From Anaerolineales bacterium (lineage in GTDB: Bacteria > Chloroflexota > Anaerolineae > Promineifilales > Promineifilaceae), in assembly GCA_020432595.1 (NCBI GenBank), contig JAGQGA010000254.1:1-7554 (forward strand): DNA of 7,554 nt. Direction: 5' to 3'. The notes under the pieces were generated by a model, which made no database searches, had not been told where the DNA came from, and saw only the letters and a program-made list of their open reading frames with translations. Shown here in pieces: positions 1-5,383 of this stretch (within the stretch, counting starts at the first letter, position 1; the number at the start of each line of letters is the position of its first letter). A program made the translations under genes and the position numbers.

Positions 1-186
1 GCCAGCGGTGGCTTGTTGTTCTCCACCAGAGCCGTTGCCATTGCCGCCACCACCGCCACCGTTGCCGTTGCCACCACCGGAGCCGTTTCCGTTTCCGTTG
101 CCATTGCCACCGCCGTTGCCACTTTGTGCCGTGCCACCACAGGCCGCAAGGCTAATCATAATGAGCAATAATAAAAGTTTTTTCAT
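1..186 (-). CDS. Lipoprotein with Gly/Asn-rich linker, N-terminal part (runs off left edge)
   Basis: This is a secreted lipoprotein, incomplete at its C-terminus because the gene leaves the window. Reading the minus strand from the ATG at 186-184 gives 62 residues. They begin with MKK, a hydrophobic stretch (residues 4-14) and a lipobox Leu13-Ala14-Ala15-Cys16, so signal peptidase II cleavage and lipid attachment at Cys16 are expected. Residues 23-55 are almost only Gly and Asn with a few Ser, a flexible linker that would hold the missing domain away from the membrane. An AAGGA ribosome-binding site lies 8 bases before the ATG. The gene starts 39 bp after the ecfT stop and is probably the last visible member of that operon. 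The folded domain lies outside the window, so the function is unknown; a substrate-binding role for the neighbouring transporter is possible but untested. The proline-rich reading frame on the opposite strand is a shadow. Confidence 0.85.
   Translation of the reverse strand, partial: MKKLLLLLIMISLAACGGTAQSGNGGGNGNGNGNGSGGGNGNGGGGGGNGNGSGGEQQATAG
22..120 (-). repeat. Low-complexity Gly/Asn-coding repeat
   Basis: About 100 bp built from irregular copies of GGCAAC, GGAAAC and GGCAAT hexamers plus GGT/GGC runs, read on the minus strand as alternating Gly-Asn and poly-Gly. It encodes the linker of the lipoprotein. The units are degenerate at third positions, so this is an old or selected tract, not a fresh microsatellite, but slippage could still change linker length. 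Confidence 0.8.
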
Positions 187-225
187 GTGTATTTTCCTTT
201 TGATAGGGCAAGGTAGCACCTGCAC

Positions 226-978
226 CTAAGTAGTGATTTGTACCCAGAGGATAAATCCTCCGAGGGTAATGATGATGCCTGCAAGCCAACACCAATCGGA
301 CGTTTTCATCTGTAGTTGGTAAAACGGCCGTCTTTTGGGTGACTCAAAACCACGGGCATAAGCTGCTTCTGTCATTGTCCATGCCCGCTTCGTGGTTAAC
401 ACAATGGCTGGTACTGTCAGTGCGACTCCGTCACGTACCATCTGTAGACGTTCTCGCCAGCCTACTATTTTAGCATGATGCACCGCACCGCGTGCTATTT
501 GCGCCTCGCGTACTGTGCTGATTTCTCCCTGTAGCAGCCCTATGCTCTGAAAGGCAAGACTCAGCCCAAAGGCATAGCGATAGGGAAATCGCAGCCATTC
601 GAGGGTTAACTGCAGTTCTGTAAAAGAGGTTGTTAACACAAACAAGGTAAAGGTACTGATGAGCAGTATTAGCCGTAACGTAACTGTGACGGCTAGCTCG
701 ATACTAACCAGCCACCAATCGAGGGCAAAGAGAAAAACGAACAGCCATTTGAGCCGCCAAAGCTGTTGGTAGGCGTATTTCCCTAGCTTTGCCCAGTAGA
801 TCAGACCACCGTAGATGAGTGTAAAAAACGCCAGCGGCACAATGGGCATCATCACTGCTAGTGAAGCCCCAACGGTTAGCAGCAATTTGATGCGGGGGTC
901 GAGCGAGCGCAGGGGGGAGTCTTCTACAAGCTGGCCGCTTGGTGTTGGCATGACTTTACTTAGGGCTGATTTCTTCAT
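226..978 (-). CDS. ecfT: ECF transporter transmembrane subunit EcfT
   Basis: This is the integral membrane (T) subunit of an energy-coupling-factor importer, which couples the paired ATPases to a vitamin- or metal-binding S component. The 250-residue product has the usual family length. It shows the N-terminal family motif LDPRIKLL at 26-33, hydrophobic segments at about 34-62, 76-117, 185-196 and 231-247, and the two Ala-Arg-Gly motifs (162-164 and 208-210) that sit in the coupling helices and contact the ATPases. The ATG at 978 overlaps the end of the ATPase gene by 23 bp; an ATG at 951, 4 bp after that stop, is an alternative that would remove nine residues. Neither has a clear ribosome-binding site, so coupling to translation of the upstream gene is likely. 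The substrate cannot be told from EcfT alone. Confidence 0.9.
   Translation of the reverse strand: MKKSALSKVMPTPSGQLVEDSPLRSLDPRIKLLLTVGASLAVMMPIVPLAFFTLIYGGLIYWAKLGKYAYQQLWRLKWLFVFLFALDWWLVSIELAVTVTLRLILLISTFTLFVLTTSFTELQLTLEWLRFPYRYAFGLSLAFQSIGLLQGEISTVREAQIARGAVHHAKIVGWRERLQMVRDGVALTVPAIVLTTKRAWTMTEAAYARGFESPKRRPFYQLQMKTSDWCWLAGIIITLGGFILWVQITT
324..331. repeat. ACGGCCGT palindrome in ecfT
   Basis: One of ten exact copies in the window. Read in the frame xxA-CGG-CCG-T, giving Arg-Pro within KRRPFY near the EcfT C-terminus. Confidence 0.95.
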
Positions 979-2371
979 TGATGTAGAACCAAGCGGGAAG
1001 GGTCAGGCCAACCTGCTCCCAGCAAGCTGTTTCTTGAAAAAGAGCGTGTGGTGAACCATCGGCAATGATGCCGGTTTTGCCAAGTAAAATGAGGCGGTTG
1101 GCCTGTGCCGCCAGAGCTAAATCGTGGGTGGTGAATAGAACTATCTTGCCGGCCTGCGCCAAGGCTTGCATCAGCCGTACTAGACGCTGTTTGTGGTCGT
1201 TGTCTTGCCCTAGAGATGGTTCGTCGAGGAGCAGCCCGTCGCGGGGAAGCTGCATGATGATGGTAGCGAGAGCAACCCGCTTTTTTTCGCCTTCACTGAG
1301 CAGAAGCGGTGGTGTCTCTTCGTAGCGGTGCAAATTAAATAGGTCAAGTAGCCAGCTATACAGTTCTTGATCAATGTGGGGCAGATGGTAACAAATTTCT
1401 TCGCGCACGCTGGGGTTAAAGAGCTGGAGGTCGGCGTTTTGGAAAACGAGACCAAATTCGGCCGGTTTTTCCCCCACATTGACATTGCCTGCATAGCTTT
1501 GCAGCCCCGCCAGGCAGCGCAGCAGCGTTGTCTTGCCCACACCATTGCGCCCAACGATTGCCACGATTTCGCCAGCGGCAATGTCAAGATTGAGGTTAGC
1601 CAAAATGGGGGTTTGATCGTAGCCAACCTGTAAGTGGCGCACGTGCAACGACCCATTGGCGGGTAGGATCGGTAGCGGGGGGGGCGTTTTGTGATAATCG
1701 TTGCGGCTGAGATGTTTGTTGTCTAAATGGAGATAGCGGACATGGGGCAGGTGCGCTACCTCTTGGAGCCGATGTTCGGAGATGATGATGGTGGTGCCAG
1801 CGGCTATGATGTGGGCAAGGTAGCTTATAAATTCTTGAACGGCCGTTGTGTCCAACATGGATAGCGGTTCATCCAGCAGCAATATGCGCGGCCGTCGAGC
1901 CACAATGGCCGCCAAAGCCAGCCGTTGTTGTTCACCGCCAGATAATGATTGCGGGTTGCGCTGGCGTAGGTCTTGCAAGTGAAATAGTGTTAAGACCTCC
2001 TCTAAGCGCTGGCTAATTTCAGTTCGCGACAAACCCAGATTTTCTAGCCCAAAAATAATTTCATCGGCGACGGTAAAGGTGAGCATTTGGGTGGCTGGGT
2101 TTTGGAAGACAAGCCCTGCTCGCTCGGCAAGTTGCCACAGGGGAGTGGTGACTGAGTTTAGCCCATCAATCCAGACTTCACCCGTTAGCTCACCGTGATA
2201 GAGATGGGGGATCATGCCTGCTAGACAGCGCAGCAGCGTGCTTTTGCCTGAACCAGATTCGCCAGTGATGAGTAGACAATCTCCAGCGGCTACGCCAAGA
2301 GAGGTGGGTGTAGAAGGGGTTGCCTGGTGCGGATAGCGGAAGGAGATGTTGTGGGCTTCTACGATCTTCAT
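956..2371 (-). CDS. Fused double ATPase subunit of ECF transporter (EcfA-EcfA')
   Basis: This is a cytoplasmic ATPase with two complete ABC domains in one 471-residue chain, as in YkoD-type ECF transporters, replacing separate EcfA1 and EcfA2. Domain 1 has Walker A GESGSGKS (37-44), Q-loop Gln90, signature LSGGEQ (143-148), Walker B LLLDEP (164-169) and His200. Domain 2 has Walker A GRNGVGKT (274-281), Q-loop Gln311, signature LSEGEK (358-363), Walker B LLLDEP (380-385) and His416. The second signature has Glu for the first Gly, but both sites keep the catalytic Glu, so both could hydrolyse ATP. I chose the ATG at 2371 because it overlaps the methyltransferase stop as ATGA. A GTG at 2392 would add seven residues (MDCPKSS) before the usual start of the domain. 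ecfT follows directly. Confidence 0.92.
   Translation of the reverse strand: MKIVEAHNISFRYPHQATPSTPTSLGVAAGDCLLITGESGSGKSTLLRCLAGMIPHLYHGELTGEVWIDGLNSVTTPLWQLAERAGLVFQNPATQMLTFTVADEIIFGLENLGLSRTEISQRLEEVLTLFHLQDLRQRNPQSLSGGEQQRLALAAIVARRPRILLLDEPLSMLDTTAVQEFISYLAHIIAAGTTIIISEHRLQEVAHLPHVRYLHLDNKHLSRNDYHKTPPPLPILPANGSLHVRHLQVGYDQTPILANLNLDIAAGEIVAIVGRNGVGKTTLLRCLAGLQSYAGNVNVGEKPAEFGLVFQNADLQLFNPSVREEICYHLPHIDQELYSWLLDLFNLHRYEETPPLLLSEGEKKRVALATIIMQLPRDGLLLDEPSLGQDNDHKQRLVRLMQALAQAGKIVLFTTHDLALAAQANRLILLGKTGIIADGSPHALFQETACWEQVGLTLPAWFYINEEISPK
1839..1846. repeat. ACGGCCGT palindrome in ECF ATPase gene
   Basis: Extended to AACGGCCGTT (1838-1847). Read as Thr-Ala-Val just after the D-loop of the first ATPase domain (SMLDTTAV). 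Confidence 0.95.
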
Positions 2372-3129
2372 GCTACTTTTTGGACAGTCCACGCTTGGGT
2401 TTGGTAGGCAATTGTAAGCTGTGATGTTGCTTTTAGTAGAAGTTGGAGCTTTGCAAAAAGATGGGTTGCTTGTGGCAAGCTGGCAACAACAGCGAGGTAG
2501 GCGGCGGTGTTGAGTGGGTGCAGATGTTGTGCTTCTAGGTAGTGCAGGTTGCCAAAAGCGGGGTTTGCTTGCAGGGTTTCAGTTGCTTGTTGATGCTTTT
2601 TTTCTTTAGGCGGTTTGGCTGGCAGATAGCTGTCAATACAGTCAGAAACGGCCGTTACCACCCCATCTTGTTCCTTTGCCAACGGATGCCGCAGCAGCGT
2701 CAGATAGCCTTTTGGTTTGAGAATTCGCGCAAATTCGGCCATAGCGCGGTCATGGTGGAGCCAGTGAAAAGCGGCGGCGACGGTGATCCAGTTGACGGAG
2801 GCGGTGGGAAGGGTGGTATCTTCGGCTGTACCATTTAGCCAAACGGCCGTTTCATTGGCCTGTGCTGCCCCAAGCTGACGCATCGGCTCATTTGGCTCGA
2901 TGCAGAAGCAGCGCACCCCGGCGGCTTGCAGTTGGCGCGACCAAATACCAGTACCGGCACCTATGTCGGCGGCAACGAAATCAGGTGCTGGCGCACCAAC
3001 ATGATGGAGGAGGTCTTGCAAAACGGCCGTTGCATACTCTGGCTGAAAACGGGCATAGTCGCTGGCAATGTGGCTAAAATCGCCCGGCGCAAGCTGCTGT
3101 GCCTGCCGCAATAATTGCATGACGCGCAT
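2368..3129 (-). CDS. Class I SAM-dependent methyltransferase (type 11 family)
   Basis: This 253-residue soluble protein has a Rossmann-fold methyltransferase domain. Motif I, the SAM-binding glycine loop, is AADIGAGTG at 53-61. The acidic residue that holds the SAM ribose is Glu78 in CIEPN. The sequence LPTASVNWITVAAAFHW (107-123) matches the post-II/III region, and the ARILKPKGYLTLL strand (134-146) is the usual end of the core. The C-terminal third (150-253) is the part expected to set the substrate and is not informative. The ATG at 3129 starts 4 bp after the stop of the ribbon-helix-helix gene; a second ATG at 3120 is possible. The stop overlaps the ABC gene as ATGA, so it is co-translated with the transporter. 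The substrate is unknown; the neighbouring vitamin/metal transporter makes a small molecule plausible, but this is inference. Three copies of ACGGCCGT lie in this gene. Confidence 0.88.
   Translation of the reverse strand: MRVMQLLRQAQQLAPGDFSHIASDYARFQPEYATAVLQDLLHHVGAPAPDFVAADIGAGTGIWSRQLQAAGVRCFCIEPNEPMRQLGAAQANETAVWLNGTAEDTTLPTASVNWITVAAAFHWLHHDRAMAEFARILKPKGYLTLLRHPLAKEQDGVVTAVSDCIDSYLPAKPPKEKKHQQATETLQANPAFGNLHYLEAQHLHPLNTAAYLAVVASLPQATHLFAKLQLLLKATSQLTIAYQTQAWTVQKVA
2648..2655. repeat. ACGGCCGT palindrome in methyltransferase gene (copy a)
   Basis: Extended to AACGGCCGTT (2647-2656). Read as Thr-Ala-Val at residues 159-161. Confidence 0.95.
2835..2853. repeat. 19-bp dispersed repeat, copy 1 (in methyltransferase gene)
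   Basis: TTAGCCAAACGGCCGTTTC on the plus strand, identical to 5005-5023 in an unrelated gene. It contains the 12-bp palindrome AAACGGCCGTTT and is read as Glu-Thr-Ala-Val-Trp-Leu (residues 93-98). Confidence 0.95.
3023..3030. repeat. ACGGCCGT palindrome in methyltransferase gene (copy c)
   Basis: Extended to AACGGCCGTT (3022-3031). Read as Thr-Ala-Val at residues 34-36. Flanked by TGCAA and TGCA, an imperfect extension of the palindrome. Confidence 0.95.
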
Positions 3130-3133
3130 GAGA

Positions 3134-3385
3134 CTACTCTAAAGGATGCCGACCGCTGGCAACTTGGTCTAAGGCCCAGGTGAGCAAACGGCCGATAATT
3201 TCATTTTCGCTCACGCCCTGGGCCTTTGCCAACTCAGCTATGCGATCCATCAGGCTGCGGTTGAGGCGGTAAGTTTGGCGAAGAGGGGCTGGCTCTTCAT
3301 CCGAAGCCTCTGGCGTGCGCGTTAATTTGGCTTGGTCTGTCCAACTGCCCAACTTTTTTTCTAGTGATTGTTGTTTCTTTGCCAT
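3134..3385 (-). CDS. Small ribbon-helix-helix protein, probable ParA partner
   Basis: This is an 83-residue protein. The N-terminal 38 residues are basic, polar and probably disordered (MAKKQQSLEKKL). Residues from about 39 form a ribbon-helix-helix fold: strand RQTYRL, helix A NRSLMDRIAELAKAQGV, turn SENE, helix B IIGRLLTWALDQV. This is the DNA-binding dimer fold of CopG/Arc/ParG. The ATG at 3385 starts 4 bp after the parA stop with GGAG about 10 bases upstream; longer readings starting inside parA lack a ribosome-binding site. ParA paired with a small RHH protein with a basic tail resembles ParA-ParG style pairs, where the tail stimulates the ATPase and the RHH domain binds a centromere or the operon's own promoter. 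The role here is inferred from fold and position. An antitoxin is the alternative, but no toxin gene adjoins it. Confidence 0.8.
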   Translation of the reverse strand: MAKKQQSLEKKLGSWTDQAKLTRTPEASDEEPAPLRQTYRLNRSLMDRIAELAKAQGVSENEIIGRLLTWALDQVASGRHPLE

Positions 3386-3389
3386 CTGG

Positions 3390-4145
3390 CTAGGCTCCAT
3401 AGAGTTCTGCGGCCAAGCTGCGATACGCTTTGGCTCCGGTTGATTGGGGCGCATACACTCCCACAGGTTGCCCATCGAGCGAGGCTTCAACCACCGCAAT
3501 GTTGGTGGGAATGACGGTTTGCGGAACGAGATCGCCAAAGCGTTCGCGGGCCGCATTTTCCACTGATTGGGTCAAGGTGACGCGCCGATCATACAGGGTG
3601 AGGGCAATGGCTTTGAGGGTGAGGGCTGGGTTGCCTTTGCGTACCAGTTCGATCAACTTCAAGGTGTTGTCTACGGCCTGGAAGGCGTAGGGCTGGCATT
3701 GCAGTGGGATGATGGCTTCGGTGGCGGCGGTTAACACGTTGAAGGCGAAAAAGCCGAGGCTGGGCGGGCTGTCTATGAGGATGGTGTCGTAGTTGGCGGC
3801 GACTTGCTGCACCACGTCTTTGAGCTTGTCGTTGCGGTCGTAGTGGGCGGCGAAGGTTTGTTCGGCCAGGGCAAGGTCGAGGTGGCTGGGGAGGAGGTGA
3901 AAACGGCCGTTTTCACCCGTCGGCACAATCGCTTCCCTCGTCCGTCCCACATCGTGCAGTGCCTGGTAAATCGTTGTCCGCGCCACGCTGGGGTCAAGCC
4001 CACAGCCCAGCGTCAAATTAGCCTGCGGGTCAAAATCCACCGCCAAAACGCGCCGCGTCGCCGATAGTTCATAGGCCAGATTTTGCACAAACGAGGTTTT
4101 GCCCGTGCCACCCTTGTGGCTCACAACGGCGATAATGGTGGTCAA
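3390..4145 (-). CDS. ParA/Soj-family ATPase
   Basis: This is a 251-residue ParA-type Walker ATPase that would dimerise with ATP and bind DNA non-specifically to position DNA or protein cargo. The deviant Walker A KGGTGKTS is at 11-18 with signature Lys11. Walker A' VDFDPQAN is at 36-43 and Walker B TILIDSPPS at 121-129. The C-terminal half (about 183-250) follows chromosomal Soj closely, including LYDRR, VIPTN and a GAKAYRSLAAEL ending. There is no N-terminal helix-turn-helix, so it is the short Soj/type Ib form. The start is TTG at 4145 in a TTGA overlap with the upstream stop, supported by GGAG 8 bases before it. No ParB follows; the RHH protein takes that place. Its job could be plasmid or chromosome segregation or positioning of another cargo. 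The gene contains the 22-bp palindrome at 3896-3917. Confidence 0.93.
   Translation of the reverse strand: MTTIIAVVSHKGGTGKTSFVQNLAYELSATRRVLAVDFDPQANLTLGCGLDPSVARTTIYQALHDVGRTREAIVPTGENGRFHLLPSHLDLALAEQTFAAHYDRNDKLKDVVQQVAANYDTILIDSPPSLGFFAFNVLTAATEAIIPLQCQPYAFQAVDNTLKLIELVRKGNPALTLKAIALTLYDRRVTLTQSVENAARERFGDLVPQTVIPTNIAVVEASLDGQPVGVYAPQSTGAKAYRSLAAELYGA
3896..3917. repeat. 22-bp perfect palindrome inside parA
   Basis: The half-site GGTGAAAACGG is followed by its exact reverse complement, with no spacer, centred between 3906 and 3907. It is the longest version of the ACGGCCGT palindrome in the window. It encodes the surface-loop residues around Gly-Glu-Asn-Gly-Arg-Phe (77-82) of ParA. Confidence 0.9.
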
Positions 4146-4543
4146 TGCGCTTGCTCCAACAGTTGGTTGGCTTCAGCAATCCATGCTTCTACATCTGGTG
4201 TGAGCTTTCCCTCGGGAGAAACAATGGCGATGAGCCGTTCGGCCGGCGTTTGGGCAAGGTTGGCGTAAGTTAAGATGCCTGCTTCATTGAGCCGACGGGC
4301 ATAAACCGGCCCAATGCCGTGAATGGCCTCTAGCCGGTCAAGCTGTAGCTCAACCGTTTCGGTGATGATGGCGACCTCTTCGACTTCTGGCAGTGGCGTG
4401 TCACCTGCCGCAGGGGACGGCTGCTTGCGCCGCAGCCGTGCCAAAGCTTTGTCTTTTAGCTGGAGGGTCGCCCGCCGTTTGTATAGTTCCCAGGTTGCGC
4501 CGCCAGCAACGGCACCAATGATAAAGGTTGCGAGTACGCCCAT
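4142..4543 (-). CDS. Membrane-anchored helix-hairpin-helix protein
   Basis: This is a 133-residue protein. Residues 1-20 form a Gly/Ala-rich membrane segment. It is followed by a strongly basic stretch (YKRR at 21-24, then RLRRK at 36-40), which by the positive-inside rule keeps the C-terminus in the cytoplasm. After a Pro/Glu linker, residues 68-97 contain a helix-hairpin-helix: LEAIHGIGPVYARRLNEAGI followed by LTYANLA. Such modules bind DNA backbone or make protein contacts. The orientation differs from ComEA, whose HhH faces outward. The ATG at 4543 is chosen because the membrane segment begins there and GGGA lies about 9 bases upstream; a GTG at 4600 would add a polar 19-residue leader. 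The stop overlaps parA (TTGA), so the two are translationally coupled. A membrane tether for DNA or for ParA is a reasonable but unproven role. Confidence 0.75.
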   Translation of the reverse strand: MGVLATFIIGAVAGGATWELYKRRATLQLKDKALARLRRKQPSPAAGDTPLPEVEEVAIITETVELQLDRLEAIHGIGPVYARRLNEAGILTYANLAQTPAERLIAIVSPEGKLTPDVEAWIAEANQLLEQAH

Positions 4544-4564
4544 GATTGTTGTTCCCAATGGCTG

Positions 4565-4600
4565 GTGGTTGGTGCAGAATGCTTTTTCATGACCAACCAC
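4565..4600. repeat. Inverted repeat, possible mRNA hairpin
   Basis: Perfect 9-bp inverted repeat GTGGTTGGT (4565-4573) and ACCAACCAC (4592-4600) around an 18-base loop, lying in the 111-bp gap between the two membrane-protein genes. In the transcript it would form a stem about 20 bases ahead of the HhH protein's ATG. It has no U-run after the stem, so it does not look like an intrinsic terminator; it may affect translation or mRNA processing. Confidence 0.45.
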
Positions 4601-4654
4601 GAGCAGCCAACTATATCAAGCCGCATGTTGCCTGTTGTCCAAGCATTTTGGCAA

Positions 4655-5281
4655 TCATGACTCGGCTACTGGCTGTTTGTTGTTGGTGTGTTCGGCTGTT
4701 TTGCCATTCCGCCGCAGCATGGTTTTTACCGAATGTTCCATTTTTGTACGGATTTCGGTTAGAGAGGGGCGTGGCGAAGCGTCAGGATGTTGCGGGTTGT
4801 TGACGGTCAGAAGGTCGTCGCGCACGGCGAAGGTGAGACGGCAGGCTTGCAGGTAGTGCTGCACAACGGCCGTTAATGTCGCTGCTAGTTCGGGATTCTC
4901 GGCAAGCTGGTCGTTGAATAACCAATTTAGCTCAAACCCCATGCTGGTACAGAACTCATCAACAAATTGGGTCAAAACGGTTAGGTGGTCGGGGGAGAGG
5001 GTGCTTAGCCAAACGGCCGTTTCCCCATCAATCCGTATAGCCGTAGCGGCCCAAGCAGCAAAAGCTGCGGGCGTAGGGCGTTGTGGCTGTGCTGGTCGCA
5101 AGCGTTGCCAAGTTGTCTGAAACTGCTCCGTCGTGCGTTCCCGCAACTGCGCGATCCGCGAAGGCTGATCGGTTCTCGTTTCTTGGCGTTGTCGCCACCA
5201 CGTTTCCAGCCGCTGGCTGCGAACCATTAGATAGATCAGCCCCACCAAGAGGGCAATGAGTAATATCATTTTAATCATCAT
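4655..5281 (-). CDS. Membrane-anchored protein of unknown function
   Basis: I do not recognise this 208-residue protein. Residues 3-20 are a single hydrophobic segment (IKMILLIALLVGLIYLMV). A very basic, Gln/Arg-rich stretch (21-68, with two adjacent Trp at 28-29) follows, so the rest should be cytoplasmic. Residues 70-160 look helical and globular, with LSTLSPDHLTVLTQFVDEF at 92-110 and a hydrophobic end LTFAVRDDLLTV (149-160). The last 45 residues are polar and probably disordered. ATG codons occur in tandem at 5281 and 5278; AAGGGGA lies about 10 bases upstream of the first. It is the first gene after the putative promoter at 5347 and shares the N-terminal anchor layout of the next gene, suggesting a joint membrane role. 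Residues 87-92 (ETAVWL) match the methyltransferase because both genes carry the same 19-bp repeat. Confidence 0.75.
   Translation of the reverse strand: MMIKMILLIALLVGLIYLMVRSQRLETWWRQRQETRTDQPSRIAQLRERTTEQFQTTWQRLRPAQPQRPTPAAFAAWAATAIRIDGETAVWLSTLSPDHLTVLTQFVDEFCTSMGFELNWLFNDQLAENPELAATLTAVVQHYLQACRLTFAVRDDLLTVNNPQHPDASPRPSLTEIRTKMEHSVKTMLRRNGKTAEHTNNKQPVAES
4866..4873. repeat. ACGGCCGT palindrome in unknown membrane protein gene
   Basis: Extended to AACGGCCGTT (4865-4874). Read as Thr-Ala-Val at residues 137-139. Confidence 0.95.
5005..5023. repeat. 19-bp dispersed repeat, copy 2 (in unknown membrane protein gene)
   Basis: Exact second copy of the 19 bases at 2835-2853, in the same orientation and same reading frame, giving Glu-Thr-Ala-Val-Trp-Leu at residues 87-92. 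Confidence 0.95.
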
Positions 5282-5346
5282 TCTTTATCTTTCCCCTTAA
5301 TCTTCTTTGCCTGCTTGCCATAGCGGTAGCATCGCATTGACTATAT

Positions 5347-5378
5347 ATTATACCCACGCCTACCACAGAATGGCTCAA
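5347..5378 (-). promoter_or_regulatory. Putative sigma-70 promoter for the downstream operon
   Basis: In the 102-bp gap after the ATPase stop, the minus strand has a perfect TATAAT at 5352-5347. A weak TTGAGC (5378-5373, 4 of 6 matches) sits 20 bp upstream, longer than the ideal spacer. Transcription would begin near 5340 and leave a leader of about 60 bases before the ATG at 5281. The -10 box is convincing, the -35 is not. I see no intrinsic terminator in this gap, so read-through from the ATPase is also possible. Confidence 0.45.
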
Positions 5379-5383
5379 AGTAC

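Noticed and set aside
8..229. Plus-strand proline/leucine-rich open frame
   Set aside because: It is the antisense reading of the Gly/Asn repeat; the minus strand gives a lipoprotein signal and a ribosome-binding site.
1459..1464. Further CGGCCG sites (1459, 1889, 3189, 4219 region)
   Set aside because: They lack the full ACGGCCGT octamer, so they were not counted; the one at 3188-3195 (ACGGCCGA) may be a decayed copy.
3134..3385. Toxin-antitoxin antitoxin (CopG-like)
   Set aside because: No small toxin gene is adjacent; the next genes are ParA and a methyltransferase, so a ParA partner is the simpler reading.
3386..3556. Longer N-terminus for the ribbon-helix-helix protein
   Set aside because: The extra 57 residues overlap the conserved C-terminus of ParA in another frame and have no ribosome-binding site; the ATG at 3385 with GGAG upstream is better.
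4610..4636. Possible promoter ahead of the HhH protein gene (TATAGT at 4615-4610 with TTGGAC upstream)
   Set aside because: The spacer is about 21 bp and both boxes are imperfect, so it is not separable from chance.
5282..5383. Intrinsic terminator after the P-type ATPase
   Set aside because: No GC-rich stem followed by a T-run could be found on the minus strand, only short imperfect pairings.
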